A stretch of DNA of 64,000 bases from Micromussa lordhowensis (Eukaryota > Cnidaria > Anthozoa > Scleractinia > Lobophylliidae), in assembly GCA_964020085.1 (NCBI GenBank), contig OZ026608.1, positions 6,499,679 to 6,563,678 on the forward strand, in the 5' to 3' direction. Made by a program: the position numbers and the translations under genes. Shown here piece after piece: positions 55,051 through 64,000 of this stretch (positions are counted from its first letter, which is position 1; every line of letters begins with the position of its first letter). Below the pieces are notes generated by a model. It was given only the letters and a program-made list of their open reading frames with translations, did not search any database and was not told the DNA's origin.

Positions 55051-57950
55051 TGGACTGCCAACTCGGGGTTAATGGCCAAAATACTCGCTTTAAGCTGGAT
55101 ACTGGTGCTGCAGTTACAGTCGTTGGTGCCAATACCTCGTGGCTGAAAGATCAAAAGTTGGTCAAACCAAAACAAACCCCGCGAGGCCCTGGAAATATTG
55201 AAATCCCTGTCATTGGCATGTTTCTAGCCAACCTCTCATACCGCAAGAGAAAAGTTACCAAACCAGTGTATGTCATACCAGACCAGGCTTGTCCACTGTT
55301 AAGCAGAAACGCCTGTGTTGCACTTGGGCTAATCACCCGCACTGATGAAGAAATTGGTGATGTCACTACACAACATGTTGATTTCAAGACCGAATTCCCC
55401 TCACTATTCACTGGCCTTGGAAAGGTGAAGACTGAAGTGAACATAACACTGCAACCTGACGCAAAGCCCAATTGCATTTATACACCAAGAAAAATCCCCC
55501 ATCCGCTATTGCCCTATTGCCTAAGGTTAAGCAAGAATAAAACTCTATGCTTCAACAGGGAGTCATCTCACTAGTAACTGTAACGACTGCTTGGTGTTCT
55601 GGTCTCGTCCCAGTTCCCAAACCAAACGGTAATGTCAGACTCTGTGTAGATCTAACTCAGTTAAACAAGGCAGTCCAGCGAGAAATCCATCCGATGCTGT
55701 CAGTCAACGAGAGCCTTGCCAAGCTGGGAAAAAGTCGCTAGTTCACAAACCAAACTCTGTACTAACAGCGGATTCTGGCAACTCCCCCTTGATGAAGAGT
55801 CAAAACTGCTGACTACATTTGTAACTCCCTTTGGTCGATGTTGTTTTGACTGCCTTCCTTTTGGCATAAGTTCTGCCCCGGAGATTTTCCAGCTTACAAT
55901 GTCTGAAATCCTTATAGATGTTGAAGGGGTAATATGCCAAATGGATGACATCCTTGTCCATGGAGCTGACCAAGAAGAACACGACAGGTGACTTACAGCT
56001 ACACTGCATTGTCTACAAGAGGCTGGCATAACACTCAACGTTGAGAAATGCCAGTTTTTCAAGACCTCTGTGAAGTTCCTAGGCACCGTCATTGCCGAAC
56101 AGGGAATACATGCTGACCCAACAAAGACGAAAGCCATATCAGAGTTTCCACCTCCCCAAAATGTAAAGGACTTGCAACGCTTTATGGGGATGGTAAACCA
56201 CTTGGGGAAGTTCGTTCCCCGGCTGTCGGAGATAGGCGAACCCTTGCGTCAGTTGTTATGTTAGACACCACATAGCTATGGACAGACCCCCAGCAGAGAG
56301 CCTTTGAACAGATTAAAACAACCCTTACATCAGCCGAAGTCTTAGCATGTTATGACCCCAGTCGACCAACTATCATAGCAGCTGATGCCTCCCTCAACAG
56401 CATTGGTGCAGTCCTTCCCCAGGTACAAGATTATGGGAATCGTAGACCCATCAGCTATGCATCACGATCACTCAGCGATGCTGAGAAACGCTATGCTGTC
56501 ATAGAGAAAGAGGCACTAGCAGGAGTTTGGGTGTGTGAGAAGTTTAGTGAATATGTTGTGGGCATGAATTTTGTCCTAGAAACTGACCACAAGCCCCTTC
56601 AAACTTTATTCAACACTACCGAGCTCTCCAAGACCCCCCACCTATCCAGCGGTTTCGCCTTCGATCAATGATATTCAGAGTCACTGTCAAATATGTCCCT
56701 GGGAAACACCAATTAACAGCGGACGCACTCTCCCGTGCACCTATAAAAGCCCTAGAGAAAAGGACGAGCAGTTTATAGACGAGCTAGAAAGCTTTGCAGC
56801 CCAGACAGTGTTCACGCTCTCAGCAGCTACACAGCGCCTGTCACAGATACGAGAGGCACAAACCACTGATGAAGAATGCGCCCAAATCAGGAACAACTGC
56901 AGTCAAGGATGGCCAGCCTATATGCCACACCAGCCCCTGCTACGTCCCTACTGGGAAAAAAGGAGCCATTTCAGCATTGTTGATGACTTGCTTCTCTATG
57001 ACGAGCGCATAGTGATTCCTAGGTTCTTGAGACTGGAGATACTCAACTGCATTCATACTGGTTATCTTGGCATAACCAAGTGCCGAGCTAGAGCACAAGC
57101 ATCAGTATGGTGGCCGGGGCTCTCTATGCAGATTGAAAACATGGTGGCAAATTGCAGCACCTGCGCCAAAAATCGCCCAGAGCCAAAAAAACACTGATGT
57201 CAACATCTTTCCCTTCACGCCCATGGGAGAGGTTAGCAGCCGAACTTGAGGGAAAGGTTTATCTGATTGTTGTTGATTACTATTCAAGATGGTTCGAGAT
57301 CAGGAGACTAAAAGACCAATCATCTGCCAGAGTCATTTCAGTCCTGAAAGAACTATTTTCCACACATGGCATACCTGACATTATTGTATCAGATAATGGC
57401 CCACAATTCAGCTCCGATGCATTTCGCCTGTTTACCACTGAGTACGATTTTGTTCATGTGACAAGTTCGCCAAAATACCCAAGAGCCAATGGGGAAGTTG
57501 AAAGGGCAGTTCGTACGGTCAAAGCACTGCTCCGCAAGAATGAAGACCCATATCCAGCCCTCCTTGCTTACCGATCTACACCTTTGCAGAATGGTTTCTC
57601 GCCCAGCGAATTGCTCATGGGGCGCCACCTGCGAACTAAAGTTCCTGTCATACCCCGTGTTCTCTAACCTAATGTGCAAGATTCCGACCGGCAAAGAGTG
57701 CAGCTGAGAGAGGACGAATACAGATTTACAACAGATACAATACAACAGATTTATCATGACAAACGACACGAGCCCGTGTCCTCCCTTCACTAGCCACTGG
57801 CGAGCAAGTTTGGGTGCGAGACCAGGACCGGGAAGGTCAGATCTTGGGAGCCACAAAACAACCAAGGTCCTACTTAGTGAAGACTGAGATGGGCACTGTG
57901 TGACGAAATCGGTCTGCTATAGTTTCAACCAGTTCGCAGCCAGCATTTCC
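55050..57950 (+). pseudogene. Second Gypsy pol: protease, RT, RNase H, integrase
   Basis: Protease FKLDTGAAVTVVG (about 55090). RT: LVPVPKPNGNVRLCVDLTQL (55600), FGRCCFDCLPFGISSAPEIF and catalytic CQMDDILVHG (55935), with the two aspartates intact. RNase H includes ADASLNSIGAVL (56385), IEKEALAGVWVCEKF and ETDHKPLQTLF (56580). Integrase HHCC: HTGYLGITKC and CSTCAKNRP (57050-57175); catalytic: VVDYYSRWFEIRRL, SDNGPQFSSDAF and GEVERAVRTVKALLR (57265-57540). Frameshifts or stops at about 55510, 55740, 55990, 56262, 56640-56790, 57197 and 57667. Dead copy. Confidence 0.9.
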
Positions 57951-58188
57951 ATCTAACGCACCAACTATGACACCTCGGGATCAAGTACTGCCTGTGAACC
58001 ACACGTCTCCAAAGGTTTCTACCCCCGTCCCAGAGAACTTACCGGCTGAACCTTCAACACCTGCTACATGCGGATCAACAACGGCTGTGCCAAATCAAGG
58101 AAGCCATCCAAATACTGAGCATTCTGCAACAGAGCATGTTACACGCTCAGGACGAGTAGTAAAACCACCCCAATGGCTAGATCTATGA
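57951..58188 (+). pseudogene. Second Gypsy polyprotein C-terminal tail
   Basis: A Pro/Thr-rich frame ending TRSGRVVKPPQWLDL, the usual C-terminal signature of Gypsy polyproteins. Confidence 0.75.
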
Positions 58189-58297
58189 ACATTTAACAAA
58201 GCAAACTTGCGATAGCTTTTTGTATTAACATTGCTACATTCATGTTGCGTTTACCGAACTGAGTATACAGAGCTAACACTCAAACTTTGTGGGGAGA

Positions 58298-58445
58298 TGT
58301 TGGATTAGTTGTTTGTTACGTCAGACTTCTGGGGTTCTAGAAAGACCCTGTTGCATGTTGGGGGCCACGTGCTTTGAAGGCCCGCCATATTGTGTATCTT
58401 ATTTGTGTACGGAATAAATCCTTGTTTTGAGGCCTAAATATTACA
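58298..58445 (+). repeat. 3' LTR of the second Gypsy element
   Basis: TGTTGGATTAGTTG ... CCTAAATATTACA, 148 bp. Contains AATAAATCC (about 58411). Directly followed by the 5' flank of FN3 copy 3. Confidence 0.85.
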
Positions 58446-58701
58446 ATAGACTGCTAGTACATTTATACCAAAACAAGATAGAAACAGGGAACATGTTTTC
58501 TATTTCCTAAAATTAATATATAACTTATGATAGAATCATCCACTGCTGTTTAACTCTTCTTTATAATGTTACATTCACATCTCATGCATGGCATATTGAC
58601 TGATATGTTTCTTCATTTAAACACATGTAAATCAGCAAGTACTTGTATACATGTAGGTTTCCAGAGGAGAATTTCTTAAATTTCTTTTTGCCCATTTGCA
58701 G

Positions 58702-59004
58702 TTCCTTCACAAGCTCCTAGCAACTTCTCTCTCACTGCAAAATTGTCCACCAGTATTGAAGCATCCTGGCAGTTACCACCAGCAGACTCCAGAAATGGAA
58801 TCATCGCAGGATTTAAATTGTTCTACAAAAAGAAAGGTTCTTCAGGGTCATCAACCCTGATAAATATCGACACTGCATCCATTCTAACCAAAGTTGTCAC
58901 TGGGCTCGATAAGTTCACAGAATTTGAATTTCAAGTGTTGGCATTCACTTCTGTTGGTGATGGACCAAATAGTACTGTAATGTCTGTGAGAACAAAGGAA
59001 GATG
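58702..59004 (+). CDS. Receptor exon: fibronectin type III domain, copy 3
   Basis: A complete FN3 domain, nearly identical to copy 2: STSIEASWQLPPADSRNGII, GFKLFYKKKGSSGSSTLINI, TGLDKFTEFEFQVLAFTSVG. Acceptor CATTTGCAG|TT at 58701, donor AAGATG|GTAAGT at 59005. 303 bp, phase 1-1. It lacks the extra Ala codon of copy 2. The next exon is the transmembrane exon at 61392, joined as G+AC (Asp). The upstream flank (from about 58470) is also duplicated, so the duplicated unit includes at least 230 bp of intron. Confidence 0.9.
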
Positions 59005-59044
59005 GTAAGTAAAAGTAAAAATTTCATACTTTTAATACTTTTAA

Positions 59045-59290
59045 GGCGCACCCTCTCTTGGAAAGAATCAAAGACATCTTCAAAAATATGGAGTGACAGT
59101 GACTGCTATTTTTCTTGCTGCGGGAGTTACAATTGGGGCTGTCATCGGTTCAATTACAAAGACTTTAAAAGCCACCGGCAAAGTTACGGGAAACGGTATT
59201 AAAGATATAGGATCGAAAACAGGTTCTTTGCTGCCCGGGCTAATTGGCTTGATTGTGAGCTTCTTTTCAAAACCACAGTGTAAGTGGTAA
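59045..59290 (+). pseudogene. Polinton-like small membrane protein remnant
   Basis: Starts 40 bp after the FN3 donor. The frame from 59093 reads VTVTAIFLAAGVTIGAVIGS, then a Gly/Lys-rich middle and LLPGLIGLIVSFF, two hydrophobic segments separated by a basic linker. Upstream in another frame: LGKNQRHLQKYG. It resembles a short two-helix protein I recall next to PolB in cnidarian Polinton-like elements. That identification is from memory and uncertain. Truncated at KPQCKW. Confidence 0.5.
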
Positions 59291-60500
59291 GCTATCTTGC
59301 CGAGCACACCTGGCTCTTGATTTTGACCGTGGTAGTCTTTTTGGTTGCCATTAGTTTAAGACCAGCTTTTTTGTCTGGATTCACTTGATTGTTGAGCCGC
59401 AGTTTCATTCCTGCTATCACCTCTTGGAGCTTGTTGTTGTATCCCACTTTCCTTTTTTTTGTTGAAATTATTCTCGCAGGCATTAGCCATGCACCAGGGC
59501 ACAGTAAGATTAAGCCTAACTTTCACTTCATCAACCGCAAGCTGATATCTTTGCACACTCGCAATTAGGTCTTGTTATGGGCTTCTTTAGCTCGCCCTCC
59601 TTCTCCAAGAACACTACTATGCACGTTGACTTGCATGCCCAAGGTGCAGTAAACAAATGCTTTGACTGACTGATTGATGCACGAAAGCCCCTGTCTGCAT
59701 CGAACCGGAGGCTTTGTTTGGGCGAACCAGTCGTACTGATTGTAAGCAATGGCATAGGGCTCAATGAAAGAAATCAGGTTTCCTTTCATTGACGCCCCTC
59801 CTTCATCACTGAATTTATCAAACCTGGGGTAAGACACTCCGGTTTTCATTGGCCCGTGCCCTGACAAAGCCAATGTATACGTTTCTTAAACCGTTGTTTG
59901 CCCCATGTCTGAAGCAAAAATGACCTGATGGCTTTATCCCGAACTCATTGCAGAGTCTGTTGCATGAAGCCACGTCATAATGATTATTGAACTGATTGAA
60001 TGTTGGATTCTCTGAATGCCGCCTAGCTGGTACAAAATTCGCCTCACCGTGAAATACACGTAGAGTGCATGGAAGGCTCTCATTTGAATCTGCAGAGTTA
60101 GACCGCTGTCAAAGATTTCACGAGAAATTCCACAACCCTGTGTCGTGCAGAAAATAGCAAAGCTGAGTTTTTGTGGCCAATATTGGATTCAGTGGTGTGC
60201 CTCATTTTGGGTTTTTGAAAGATTTCCCTGAATTTTATCATGAAGACGGAGTCAGGGGTCACATAGATGTTAATCTGGTTGTTGAATAATTTCTTGAGGC
60301 TTGGTGCTGCTTTTGTGAAATCTACAGCTGGTATTGGCAATGCTGTTTTATTCTTCATCGGCGAAAATTGATAAGGAATTGTGGGGTTTTCGTTTCTGGC
60401 ACCCCAAGAGCGTTTTTCAATTTTTTCACTTCAATATTTTGTCTGATCCGAACACAGTCTGCAAAGAACCAGGGCCTTCCATGGAAAACATTTCTGCGCA
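59291..60500 (-). pseudogene. Minus-strand coding remnant, probably from the same element
   Basis: Broken minus-strand frames read consistently in one direction: IPAVDFTKAAPSLKKLFNNQ (60340-60280), MALSGHGPMKTGVSYPRFDK and DEGGASMKGNLISFIEPYAI (59873-59750), KAFVYCTLGMQVNVHSSVL (59670-59610), and MPARIISTKKRKVG (59483 on). The collinearity suggests one decayed protein of 300 residues or more. I do not recognise the family. The place between Polinton-like pieces suggests a structural or hypothetical protein of that element. Confidence 0.4.
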
Positions 60501-60506
60501 ATCAAT

Positions 60507-60633
60507 GGGTGAGTCAGTAACCAGTCATGAGTCAATCAGTCAGTCATGACTCCATCAGTCACCCAGTCATGATTCAGTCAGTCAGTCTTGGGTCAATCAG
60601 ACACTCGGTCATCTGTCAGTCAGTCAGGACCCA
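60507..60633. repeat. GTCA/CAGT-rich minisatellite
   Basis: Repeated AGTCAGTCATGA and CAGTCAGTC words with short spacers; degenerate 8-12 bp units. Confidence 0.8.
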
Positions 60634-60789
60634 TGCATTTGTCTTTGTGGTGTTGATTTTGTTCACCCCCTCTTGCATTCGCTCCCATTTTTGGAAAGCT
60701 TGGTCAGATTCCATTTTGAATTTTCTTTTAGTTGTCCAATATAAAATGGTGGTCCTCACAAATGTCACTTAAACGAATGGAGAAACTGT

Positions 60790-61230
60790 CAATTTTGATG
60801 AGCTGATCCCAAAAGTGGATTTCATGAAACTGATATCTTGCAGTTCATTCAATAGCTGGTATACTTTGAAAAAAGAAGGAGGGGCGTCATTCAATGGCAA
60901 CAACAAGTCTGTCTCTAAATTCCCCCCAGAGCATGACAATATAGAGAGCTTGGCAAAAGAAATAAACCACAAGTTGAGAAATATGACTATGAATTGGACA
61001 CAGAAACAATTACATCTATTGGCCAGCTAGTAATCCAAAAATCTGGATTGAAACCTGTTAAGTTTGATCATGATTTAGCCAATTTGCTTGCAATTGATTT
61101 AGATCTTGCATACGTAAAATGACTTACATCTCCAACAACATAATTCGTTCATTGTGATTTGATCGACAAAGATCGAAATCTGTTCAATGGCAAAAAGTCA
61201 GACATCTTAGCTCGGTTTGATTGATATCAG
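60790..61230 (+). pseudogene. Polinton-like structural/hypothetical protein remnant
   Basis: Frame 60815-61030 (FMKLISCSSFNSWYTLKKEG) is followed after a shift by LVIQKSGLKPVKFDHDLANL and, after another stop, FVHCDLIDKDRNLFNGKKSD and LARFD. The last block resembles a recurring segment (HCDLID ... N..LNGK.S..LA.FD) of function-unknown proteins in cnidarian Polinton-like elements, by memory. At least two frame breaks. Confidence 0.5.
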
Positions 61231-61391
61231 ATATTTATAGGTTATGAAAGTGTAAAATGTATTTAGCACTGTTGTGCTAATAAGGTTAACTGGTTTTGAT
61301 TAGCTTGTTTACATGTTTGCATGTATTTACTACGTTTAACTTATAAGAAGATAATGTCAATTAATATCTTATTTTCTTTCTTGTTAATAAG

Positions 61392-61509
61392 ACGAAGGAG
61401 GAATTGCCATGAGAACTGGGGGTTCTGATTCACTTAATCCTGCGTTTGTTGTTGTTGTTCCTGGTGTCCTGTTGTTGGTTTTACTTGCTGTCATAGTTTG
61501 GTATCAGAG
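61392..61509 (+). CDS. Receptor exon: juxtamembrane and transmembrane segment
   Basis: Encodes a short extracellular stalk (DEGGIAMRTGGSDSLNP) and a ~20-residue hydrophobic helix (AFVVVVPGVLLLVLLAVIVW) followed by YQR, a stop-transfer-like basic end. Acceptor TTAATAAG|AC at 61391/61392, donor CAGAG|GTATGT at 61509/61510. Starts in phase 1 (GAT G|AC) and ends in phase 2. It shows the protein is a type I membrane receptor with its cytoplasmic domain beyond the window. Whether that domain is a kinase, a phosphatase or something else cannot be seen. Confidence 0.85.
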
Positions 61510-61718
61510 GTATGTTTGATATCTAGTGGCATTCTGCTGTACAGTAAGAGCAGATTGTGGAATTCTCAGTTTTGTTTCTGAGATTTAAGTTGTATGGTCG
61601 CTGTTGAAGTACTCAGGGGGAGGGTCATGATTGGCCATGTGTCATGATTTTATAATTTATAACAACTTTATTTGCAGCAAAAATATCTACAAGCAGGGAA
61701 AACCCATCCTCATATTAA

Positions 61719-62043
61719 GGTGGCTTGAAACAGTTTCCAGTACTTTCCAAGACTAAGAGTTTGATAGGTCATTATAACCACTCTATATCAGTTGATGCCA
61801 AAATCATGGTATCACAAACTGCCCAATCATTGGTGACCAAGTTGCTGTCAATTTTATGGCACAATATGTTACCATAGCAACAATAGGACCTGCTAAAACA
61901 CCCATAATTTTAGCTTTAAGCGCTTATAACTCGAAAACGAGCTCGGTGACCCCCATTTTTTATTATCAAATTGTAATCAGCATGAAAAGATGCAACTTTT
62001 TGCAAAGTAAGAAAATATTCTACGAAGGAAGCGCAGAGCCACC
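61719..62043. mobile_element. TTAA-flanked MITE-like element
   Basis: Inverted ends GGTGGCTTG / GAGCCACC with TTAA on both sides (61715-61718, 62044-62047). Contains GAGCTCGGTGACCCCC, matching the motif of the element at 4221-4854. A partial inverted copy (GTGGCTCTGAACCCCC, AAAAAGTTGCATC) continues to about 62160. Confidence 0.72.
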
Positions 62044-62194
62044 TTAAATTCTCGAAAATTTATGGTGGCTCTGAACCCCCTTTGTAGATTTTTTCAAAAC
62101 TCTGCAAAAAGTTGCATCTTATCATGTTAATTACAATTCGATAATAAAGAATGACTACTTTTGTGATGTTATGACGAAATTCATTGTCAATTTA

Positions 62195-62375
62195 ACAAAT
62201 CGAATGTGGTTTAGCGTGGTATGTACTCATATCGACAACGATACGCGTCATCACAGTGGTCAAAATGTTGTGGACTCGCGAGGCGCAGCCGAGTCCGCAA
62301 CAAATTTTGACCACTGTGATGACGCGTATCGTTGTCGATAAGAGTACATACCACGCTAAACCACATTCGATTTGT
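62195..62375. repeat. 181 bp near-perfect palindrome
   Basis: Arms ACAAATCGAATGTGGTTTAG ... GTGGTCAAAATGTTG and the inverse, around GACTCGCGAGGCGCAGCCGAGTC. About 85 bp per arm with a few mismatches. Related sequences (TTTGTTTTTTACCACAATAT) recur at 62370-62400 and 62600-62625. Confidence 0.92.
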
Positions 62376-63135
62376 TTTTTACCACAATATCAAAGATAAC
62401 GAAGGAAATCTTTGTTAAACACGGACTTGCACGTGCTGTATTATGCAAATGAGCTATTTGTACGCGTCATACTTTCCTTTCAAAAACTTTTGCAAACTCG
62501 CTCAACATACAGAAACAATACGAAAAAAATGTCTGGGAAACGAGTAATGACGCGTACTCGTTAACGGTAAGAGTTTATAGCACGATTAAGCGCATTTCGA
62601 TTTGTTTTTTTACCACAATATCAACGTCAAAGCGCGAGCTGAAAAAGGCATTGCGTGACACAATGGTATGGACTCTTATCGACCACGGCAAATTAGCCAA
62701 TCAGATTGCGAGATTAGCAGCAATTGTGGTAAAAAACAGGACAGACGCATGAAAAACTAACGTCAATTTGTTTTTACAATAACAAATATTCAAATTGTCT
62801 GCTCTCACTCGTTGACACTTCATATAAATTATAAATTCATGTGTCTGTCTGGTTATTGACAATAAAATTTAACCAATGACCACACTAGACTTCTGCAGTT
62901 ATCGGAAAAAACCATGGGCGCATGTTTCAGTCAACCTATTAGCTGGAGTACGCCCATATCTTGCACGACTCCGTTGTCATCGCCGTTGTCGTCATGCGTA
63001 TGCGACTATAAACAATACTGCTAGCCATGGTAACCATTGGAAATCAATTGATGGGTTTCCTTTTCTTTCCTATGGTATGGGGCTCCGCTATAATGAAAAG
63101 ACAATTACATGTTCGTTTGGAGATACGAAATTTCT
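62376..63135. other. Repeat-derived intron
   Basis: Pieces of the palindromic family (62560-62770). The 90-codon frame at 62876-63148 has no recognisable domain. Confidence 0.45.
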
Positions 63136-64000
63136 CTTCTCGTATTGAAAAATATTTCACTTGTTCACTGCGCTCACTCTGATTAACAAATTAACATCAG
63201 TTTTTCATGCATCTGTCCTGTTATTGATCGTTATTTTCATCATAACATTGTCAAAGTAGCTGTGGATCCACGAGATGAGAGCAGAGCAAATCCTCAGACT
63301 ACTTTGACAATGTTATAACCAAATTCATTGTCAATAGCAGGACAGAGGCATGAAAAACTGCCATTGTCAATTTGTTTTTACGATAACAATAAATAACATT
63401 TTTCAACACTCAAAGATAAATTTTATATATCCGCACAGCCATGTAATATCCTCTATCTGATCTAGATATCCCACATCCCATTAATTTTTCACCTTAATAT
63501 CTTGTATCTCGAACCTCTCTACTGGGTTTCCACCAGAGGCCATGAAGTGATTGAGAAAAATCTCTCAGTACATACTTCTCGTATTGAAAAATATTTCACT
63601 TGTTCACTGCGCTCACTCTGATTAACAAATTAACATCAGTTTTTCATGCATCTGTCCTGTTATTGATCGTTATTTTCATCATAACATTGTCAAAGTAGCT
63701 GTGGATCCACGAGACGAGAGCAGAGCAAATCCTCAGACTACTTTGACAATGTTATAACCAAATTCATTGTCAATAGCAGGACAGACGCATGAAAAACTGC
63801 CATTGTCAATTTGTTTTTACGATAACATAAATAACATTTTTCAACACTCAAAGATAAATTTTATATATCCGCACAGCCATGTAATATCCTCTATCTGATC
63901 TAGATATCCCACATCCCATTAATTTTTCACCTTAATATCTTGTATCTCGAACCTCTCTACTGGGTTTCCACCAGAGGCCATGAAGTGATTGAGAAAAATC
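63136..64000. repeat. 439 bp tandem duplication running off the window
   Basis: Unit 1 is 63136-63574; unit 2 starts at 63575 and is cut at the window end after 426 bp. Copies are almost identical (for example GAGATGAGAG/GAGACGAGAG, GAGGCATG/GACGCATG, a 1-2 bp indel in ACAATAAATAAC). Each unit holds a hairpin (TTTTTCATGC.TCTGTCCTG ... CAGGACAG.GCATGAAAAA; CATAACATTGTCAAAGTAG / CTACTTTGACAATGTTATA). Confidence 0.93.

Larger units (their letters stand above)
54066..58445 (+). mobile_element. Second Ty3/Gypsy element, 5' LTR incomplete
   Basis: A primer-binding-type TGGTGGCAGCAAG follows 54125. Gag, protease, RT, RNase H and integrase follow in order, then a purine tract GTGGGGAGA and a 3' LTR. 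The last 60 bp of the LTR (CCATATTGTGTATCTTATTT ...) are shared by both ends. Upstream of 54066 the left side is unrelated to the first ~88 bp of the 3' LTR, so the 5' LTR is truncated or replaced. It is a different family from the element at 28.5 kb. Confidence 0.88.

Noticed and set aside
60500..60640. CRISPR-like array of GTCA repeats
   Set aside because: Units are short, irregular and without unique spacers, in a eukaryotic intron. A simple minisatellite.
62876..63148. 90-codon frame as a host exon or new gene
   Set aside because: No domain, no splice context, and its 3' end falls in the 439 bp tandem repeat.

Overview
This window is eukaryotic, intron-rich, A+T-rich DNA, most likely from an anthozoan cnidarian such as a stony coral. 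The organism call is an inference. It rests on a lectin/discoidin/FN3 receptor with phase-1 exons and on mobile-element families (DIRS, Penelope, Polinton-like, tRNA-derived SINEs) that I recognise from cnidarian genomes.

The only host gene I can support is one plus-strand receptor gene spanning nearly the whole window. Its exons are: F-type lectin domain 1 (2294-2560 + 3092-3265), F-type lectin domain 2 (7480-7725 + 8462-8644), an F5/8 type C (discoidin) domain split over a 25 kb intron (10148-10455 + 35767-35914), two near-identical intact fibronectin type III exons (50017-50322 and 58702-59004), and a transmembrane exon (61392-61509). Exon phases match at every joint. The signal peptide lies upstream and the cytoplasmic part downstream of the window. 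A third FN3 copy (43923-44479) is a dead exon.

The introns are full of mobile elements, listed from left to right. 1-10 kb: a SINE with a perfect target duplication, TTAA- and TTA-flanked MITEs, and a TA-flanked element of 1.26 kb. 12-21 kb: remnants of LINE ORF1, a 2.7 kb element with ~690 bp inverted repeats nested in a LINE, a Ty3/Gypsy pol fragment, and Penelope-like remnants, one with an internal inversion. 22-25 kb: a DIRS-like gag/RT/RNase H remnant. 25-27.7 kb: a composite repeat island interrupted by a hAT-like element. 28.5-33.2 kb: a Ty3/Gypsy element with both LTRs and a 5 bp target duplication. 34-42 kb: several LINE pieces, a 160 bp palindrome and a tRNA-like gene. 45-51.6 and 59-61.2 kb: broken Polinton/Maverick-like gene fragments next to the duplicated FN3 exons. 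52.9-53.7 kb: an uninterrupted 252-codon ORF with a Fic-domain signature. 54-58.4 kb: a second Ty3/Gypsy element. The last 0.9 kb is a 439 bp tandem duplication that continues past the window.

The points most worth a second look are the Fic ORF between direct repeats, the FN3 exon triplication with its decayed copy and adjoining Polinton-like fragments, and the young-looking Gypsy element whose empty site survives in an inverted paralogous copy 7 kb away.
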